Shown here: positions 61,047 through 64,000 of the stretch, in pieces
Layout of the letters: each line of letters opens with the position of its first letter
How positions within the stretch are numbered: the first letter of the stretch is position 1
Assembly (NCBI GenBank): GCA_020186115.1
Contig: WSYJ01000140.1
Coordinates: 310,001 to 374,000, forward strand
Source of the DNA: Histomonas meleagridis
Taxonomy: Eukaryota > Parabasalia > Tritrichomonadida > Dientamoebidae
Direction: 5' to 3'
Length of the DNA: 64,000 bases
Translations under genes and position numbers: made by a program
The notes under the pieces: model-generated
Told to the model about the DNA's origin: nothing
Databases searched by the model: none
Seen by the model: the letters and a program-made list of their open reading frames with translations, nothing else

Positions 61047-61475
61047 TTATTTTGTGATTGTTAAGTGGCAGTTTCCGCAATAAAGACGACCATCTTTATG
61101 CTTGGCCATGAAGCATCCCTTGCAGTTTTCACATTCTTTACGTTGTGGTTCAACAGATCCATCCTTACCAATCTTGAACAATTTGAGGAGCTTCATCTTT
61201 TCCTTCTTGCGGGTATGTGGAACCCTCTTCTTTGTTGTGAAGCTCTTCTTCTTCCTCTTCTTCTTTTTACCACCATCACATTCTGGGATATCATAAAGAA
61301 CAGAGTCTTCTTCAATTTCATAATCTTGAAGTGAAAATCCATCTTCTAATTCTTTACCTCCAAAGACGAGAAAGCCATCTGTTTGAATCATAGCCTTGAT
61401 TTCTTCAATCCTGTTTTCTGATTCAATATTTAAACAGATTTGCTTCCCATCGCGTGTCTTAATGAACAACTGCAT
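61047..61475 (-). CDS. RPS27A: Divergent ubiquitin-like / ribosomal protein eS31 (S27a) fusion
   Basis: 142 residues. The N-terminal 69 residues form a ubiquitin-like fold ending in Gly-Gly, and the rest is eS31: GGKKKKRKKKSFTTKKR, then TRKKEKMKLLKLFKI, then a zinc finger CENCKGC...CGNCHL. The ubiquitin part has clearly diverged: it starts MQLFIKTRDGKQI and keeps FGGKELEDG, but the loop between the helix and the third strand is about seven residues shorter, and the tail is ECDGG instead of LRLRGG. The fusion is expected to be cleaved after GG, releasing eS31 for the 40S head. ATG 61475 is preceded by CGGTTTATCCTTTCT, with a CCTTT M5-type element. Confidence 0.88.
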   Translation of the reverse strand: MQLFIKTRDGKQICLNIESENRIEEIKAMIQTDGFLVFGGKELEDGFSLQDYEIEEDSVLYDIPECDGGKKKKRKKKSFTTKKRVPHTRKKEKMKLLKLFKIGKDGSVEPQRKECENCKGCFMAKHKDGRLYCGNCHLTITK

Positions 61476-61734
61476 CAGAAAGGATAAACCGCTCTGTTTT
61501 CTGAAGGTTTGTTTGGCCTTGAAATCAGCAATTTTTTTTGGATTTTTGGTGTTATCTTTTATTTTAATTTAATTAAGACTTATTGTTTCGATTTGTAACT
61601 ATTTTAGATCATTATCCTATATAAAAAATTTTGAATTGTAACTTCTATTAATTAAATTCCAAATCATATTAAAAAAGAAATTTTGTTGGATAGCAATTAT
61701 TTAATTACAAAAAAAATTCCGATTCTTATATGAA
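61476..61734. other. Spacer between tandem minus-strand genes
   Basis: AT-rich. AACCGCT at 61488-61494 is a Myb-like site about 15 bp from the eS31 ATG. Confidence 0.4.
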
Positions 61735-63168
61735 TCAAATACTGAATTCTGCTTCATCAGTATTTGAAGATTGTGAGTTTACAGCCTTTGCTTCCGTGAA
61801 TGAGCTTGACTGTGATCTCATTGGAATTCTTTTTCTTTTATTTATCAATGGAAACTCATAAACACTTTGGAAAGCAGGTGATGTGATCTGACTTGTGCAC
61901 CCCATTGAAATCATCTTAACGTACTCCGAGGGGACCGTTTTTTCTTTGAGTGAGTCCATAAACGGTCGCAATGTACGGGAGCCGACAAGCAAACTCGGGA
62001 ATGAGTTTTGTTTGATTCCTTTTACTCCTTTTAAGATCCTTCCTATTGTTACCTTCCATAAGTTTGCTGGTTGAACGCCAACTGCAGTACATATTAAGCT
62101 AATTATGAATTTTCTGATTTCTTGAATTGAACCAGTCTTTAAGGAAAAAGGGAGGTTGGTAATCCACTTTGGCAAAGGCTCAAGCTTATTTTGTGATAAG
62201 GTTCGTTTATCAAGATCAATATAAATATGACCAATAATTTCCAATTCTTGGATTTCTGACTCTAAGCTAGAATGAATCCCAACTATAAAAGGAGCTGGAG
62301 ATTGTAATGTAATGAGGTATTCCTTTGGTAAAATTGGAATAAAAATATGATGCCATTGAAGAGGATATATTAACGATACAAGAGAATAACAAAAACCAGT
62401 TAATTCAGATAAATTGGATGATACAATGATAAATGAAGTATCTGTTAATAGAGCAATTATTAGACGCTGAACAACACCCATGTCAAAAGAGTTAACTATT
62501 GATTTTGACAATGATGCAACTTGTAAATCTGTTTTTCTGGAAGCTGCACCTAGCGAAGGAATAAAGTTAATTGAAATCGGATCCGAGACAATGCTTTTTA
62601 GGAAGTTTTTGGCTGATGGAATTGAATTAAGTAATAAAGTACGAACTGTTTTTAAAATTTCATTATAAACTTCATTAAGATAGTACCTGGAAACTAAACA
62701 AATAATAGATTGTTTGGTTGTATCCAATTCCTTTAGTTGGAATGATGTTTGATCAAGAAGGCAAAAAACATTATAAAAAATATTTTTTGACGAGCTAAAA
62801 CGAAACACAAAGTCAAGCGGGCCGGATATTTGACTCTTTATTGGAGAAAAAAAGTGTGATAAAGATTTGATATCTTTTTCATCAATTTCATTATTAGAAT
62901 AAAGTAAAACAATTCCACCTTCCTGTACAACCCCTGCCCAAATGAATATGTTTTTGTCATTCCGAGAAAAGAAATTTAGCATTTTTGTTGATCTCGGAAG
63001 TGAAATATCAATAAACGTTCTCATCCTTAAAATAAAAAAATTAATCACTTGTAGACATATATTTGTTATATTCATTGGTATCATGTCTTCAATAAATCTT
63101 AAACATCCAAATATATTAACAATAAGATCAACAATTGATTTCTTTAAATTGCATTTTATTCGAAACAT
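61735..63168 (-). CDS. DENN-domain protein
   Basis: 477 residues. The core DENN signature is clear at about 235-300: LLTDTSFIIVSSNLSEL, then LIYPLQWHHIFIPILP, then QSPAPFIVGIHSS. An upstream DENN-like region precedes it, a downstream dDENN-like helical region follows (WITNLPFSLKTGSIQEI...), and a Ser-rich tail ends the protein. DENN proteins are guanine exchange factors for Rab GTPases. The N-terminal 50 residues are hydrophobic and may not be genuine if translation starts later (for example Met30 or Met49). The first ATG is kept for lack of an Inr. Confidence 0.78.
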   Translation of the reverse strand: MFRIKCNLKKSIVDLIVNIFGCLRFIEDMIPMNITNICLQVINFFILRMRTFIDISLPRSTKMLNFFSRNDKNIFIWAGVVQEGGIVLLYSNNEIDEKDIKSLSHFFSPIKSQISGPLDFVFRFSSSKNIFYNVFCLLDQTSFQLKELDTTKQSIICLVSRYYLNEVYNEILKTVRTLLLNSIPSAKNFLKSIVSDPISINFIPSLGAASRKTDLQVASLSKSIVNSFDMGVVQRLIIALLTDTSFIIVSSNLSELTGFCYSLVSLIYPLQWHHIFIPILPKEYLITLQSPAPFIVGIHSSLESEIQELEIIGHIYIDLDKRTLSQNKLEPLPKWITNLPFSLKTGSIQEIRKFIISLICTAVGVQPANLWKVTIGRILKGVKGIKQNSFPSLLVGSRTLRPFMDSLKEKTVPSEYVKMISMGCTSQITSPAFQSVYEFPLINKRKRIPMRSQSSSFTEAKAVNSQSSNTDEAEFSI

Positions 63169-63334
63169 TGTTTTTCTTTATAAAACAATTTGATTTGGTC
63201 ATATTTAACTAAAGATATCATTTTAGAAAGAAATTATTTACATAAAAATTAAAAACAAAAAATTCAAAATATCCGTTTTAGAATATCCAAAAGCTTAATA
63301 TTGGAAAACATTATATTTTCTTTATATCGCATTG
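63169..63334. other. Spacer between two minus-strand genes
   Basis: AT-rich, no recognised element; AACTAAAGATATC repeats are short. Confidence 0.35.
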
Positions 63335-64000
63335 TCAGCAAAAAGATATTACCATTTTCTTCTGTCTTCTCTTTTGTTTATGTCCCACATTTGGTAATGA
63401 TTCACTTTTTGGTATACAATTCTTTGGCACTGTACACATGTTCTCATGCATCCTCAACAATTCGCCTCTTTTCTTTGGGTCGGGTAATATTGCGACCATA
63501 TCAGTGAAAATTGCGTTTTTCTTATCGCCCGCAATTTCCGAGAATTGTTCATAAAATTGTCGAACAGATATTTTGTTTTGTATAAGTAATGTTGCTTGTG
63601 TCTTTAGCTTGTCAATTATCGATTCGTCATCAAATACAATCCGAAGTTTGTTCATGAAGCGATTGTTTAAACTAATGATTTGATCGCGATGATCTTCATC
63701 ATCTTCTTGAAGAACAACTTTCGGAGGGCGCTCTTTTGTGGTACGTTCGCCATGTACTTCATAAAGATGTCTTCGAAGTTCATCATATGTTGCAAATGCA
63801 ATGAAATTATCAGATGAACATTCGGGATAATGACAGACGAAATGCGTGTTTTCAATATGTCGTACTAAGTCTTGTGCTGTGTTACACCAAATAACTTTGT
63901 TACGCTTGATACAAATATCACATCGAAAATGATTATCAAGCATATGCATTTCAAGATCTTTGGAATCAAATGCTGTGAATTTACAACATGGACATTTTTG
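63335..64000 (-). CDS. ZNF598/Hel2-like zinc finger protein, 3' part
   Basis: The frame runs off the window end at 64000; 221 residues are visible. Three consecutive C2H2-like units: KCPCCKFTAF..DLEMHMLDNHF, then CDIC....WCNTAQDLVRHIENTHF, then CHYPECSSDNFIAFATYDELRRHLYEVHGER. This order matches the fingers C-terminal to the RING in ZNF598/Hel2, the ubiquitin ligase that senses collided ribosomes. The RING should lie just outside the window. A helical and disordered tail with the ending RRQKKMVISFC follows. Confidence 0.7.
   Translation of the reverse strand, partial: QKCPCCKFTAFDSKDLEMHMLDNHFRCDICIKRNKVIWCNTAQDLVRHIENTHFVCHYPECSSDNFIAFATYDELRRHLYEVHGERTTKERPPKVVLQEDDEDHRDQIISLNNRFMNKLRIVFDDESIIDKLKTQATLLIQNKISVRQFYEQFSEIAGDKKNAIFTDMVAILPDPKKRGELLRMHENMCTVPKNCIPKSESLPNVGHKQKRRQKKMVISFC

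Overview
The window is nuclear DNA from a trichomonad protist (Parabasalia), most likely a Tritrichomonas-like species. This is inferred from the gene families: a giant BspA-like surface protein, DUF3447/ankyrin genes, saposin-like (SapB) repeats, a subtilisin with a C-terminal membrane anchor, and CARMIL-like and coiled-coil proteins. It also rests on very AT-rich intergenic DNA, very short 5' leaders with an Inr-like TCA(C/T)(A/T) immediately before several ATGs, and a Mutator-like DNA transposon. Axonemal RSP3 shows a flagellated cell. I have no database match, so the species is not certain.

Layout. 1-8.5 kb: 3' part of a Rap/tuberin-type GAP, a DUF1963 gene, a Vps11-like gene without the N-terminal propeller, tRNA-Ser(AGA), and a minus-strand ankyrin gene. 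8.8-18.3 kb: Ski2-type RNA helicase, a second ankyrin gene on the plus strand, a BTB-like protein and tRNA-Ala(TGC). 18.7-24.8 kb: a broken ankyrin copy, cytosolic HSP70, a SnoaL/NTF2-like protein, a second identical tRNA-Ala(TGC) in inverted orientation, a polytopic membrane protein and a 50-residue zinc-ribbon gene. 24.9-39 kb: subtilisin-like protease, SH3 protein, an unknown helical protein, a Cdc7-like kinase divergent from a second DUF1963 gene, a 1199-residue coiled-coil protein, Rpb10, a tail-anchored protein without a visible ATG, and a decayed Vps11 tail. 39-46.6 kb: CARMIL-like LRR protein divergent from a 1314-residue BspA-like surface protein. 47.4-52.3 kb: a truncated ankyrin copy abutting a 4.3-kb MULE transposon with a broken transposase, internal tandem repeats and a perfect 101-bp inverted repeat. 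52.6-64 kb: UBR4-like protein, RSP3, tRNA-Ala(CGC), an Ist1-like protein, a four-domain saposin-like protein, a divergent ubiquitin-like/eS31 fusion, a DENN protein and the 3' part of a ZNF598/Hel2-like protein.

The most unusual signal is in the ankyrin genes. After a continuous N-terminal domain, each ankyrin repeat is a clean open unit of about 90-105 bp. The units are separated by AT-rich spacers that contain stop codons and break frame, giving a unit period near 170 bp. A TTTGGAATTT motif sits exactly 26 nt before the next repeat's Thr codon in spacer after spacer. This looks like one-repeat-per-exon architecture with an intron type that is neither the usual trichomonad GTAYGT...ACTAACACACAG nor an obvious GT-AG class. 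The same layout recurs at all four ankyrin loci. Promoters appear to fall into two groups: Inr-bearing genes, and genes with Myb-like AACGG/ACCGTT elements that are sometimes paired as inverted repeats.

Most genes are monocistronic and functionally unrelated to their neighbours; divergent pairs probably share promoters. GC content varies strongly by gene: HSP70, the saposin protein and part of the SH3 gene are GC-richer, while the ankyrin, coiled-coil and UBR genes are extremely AT-rich.
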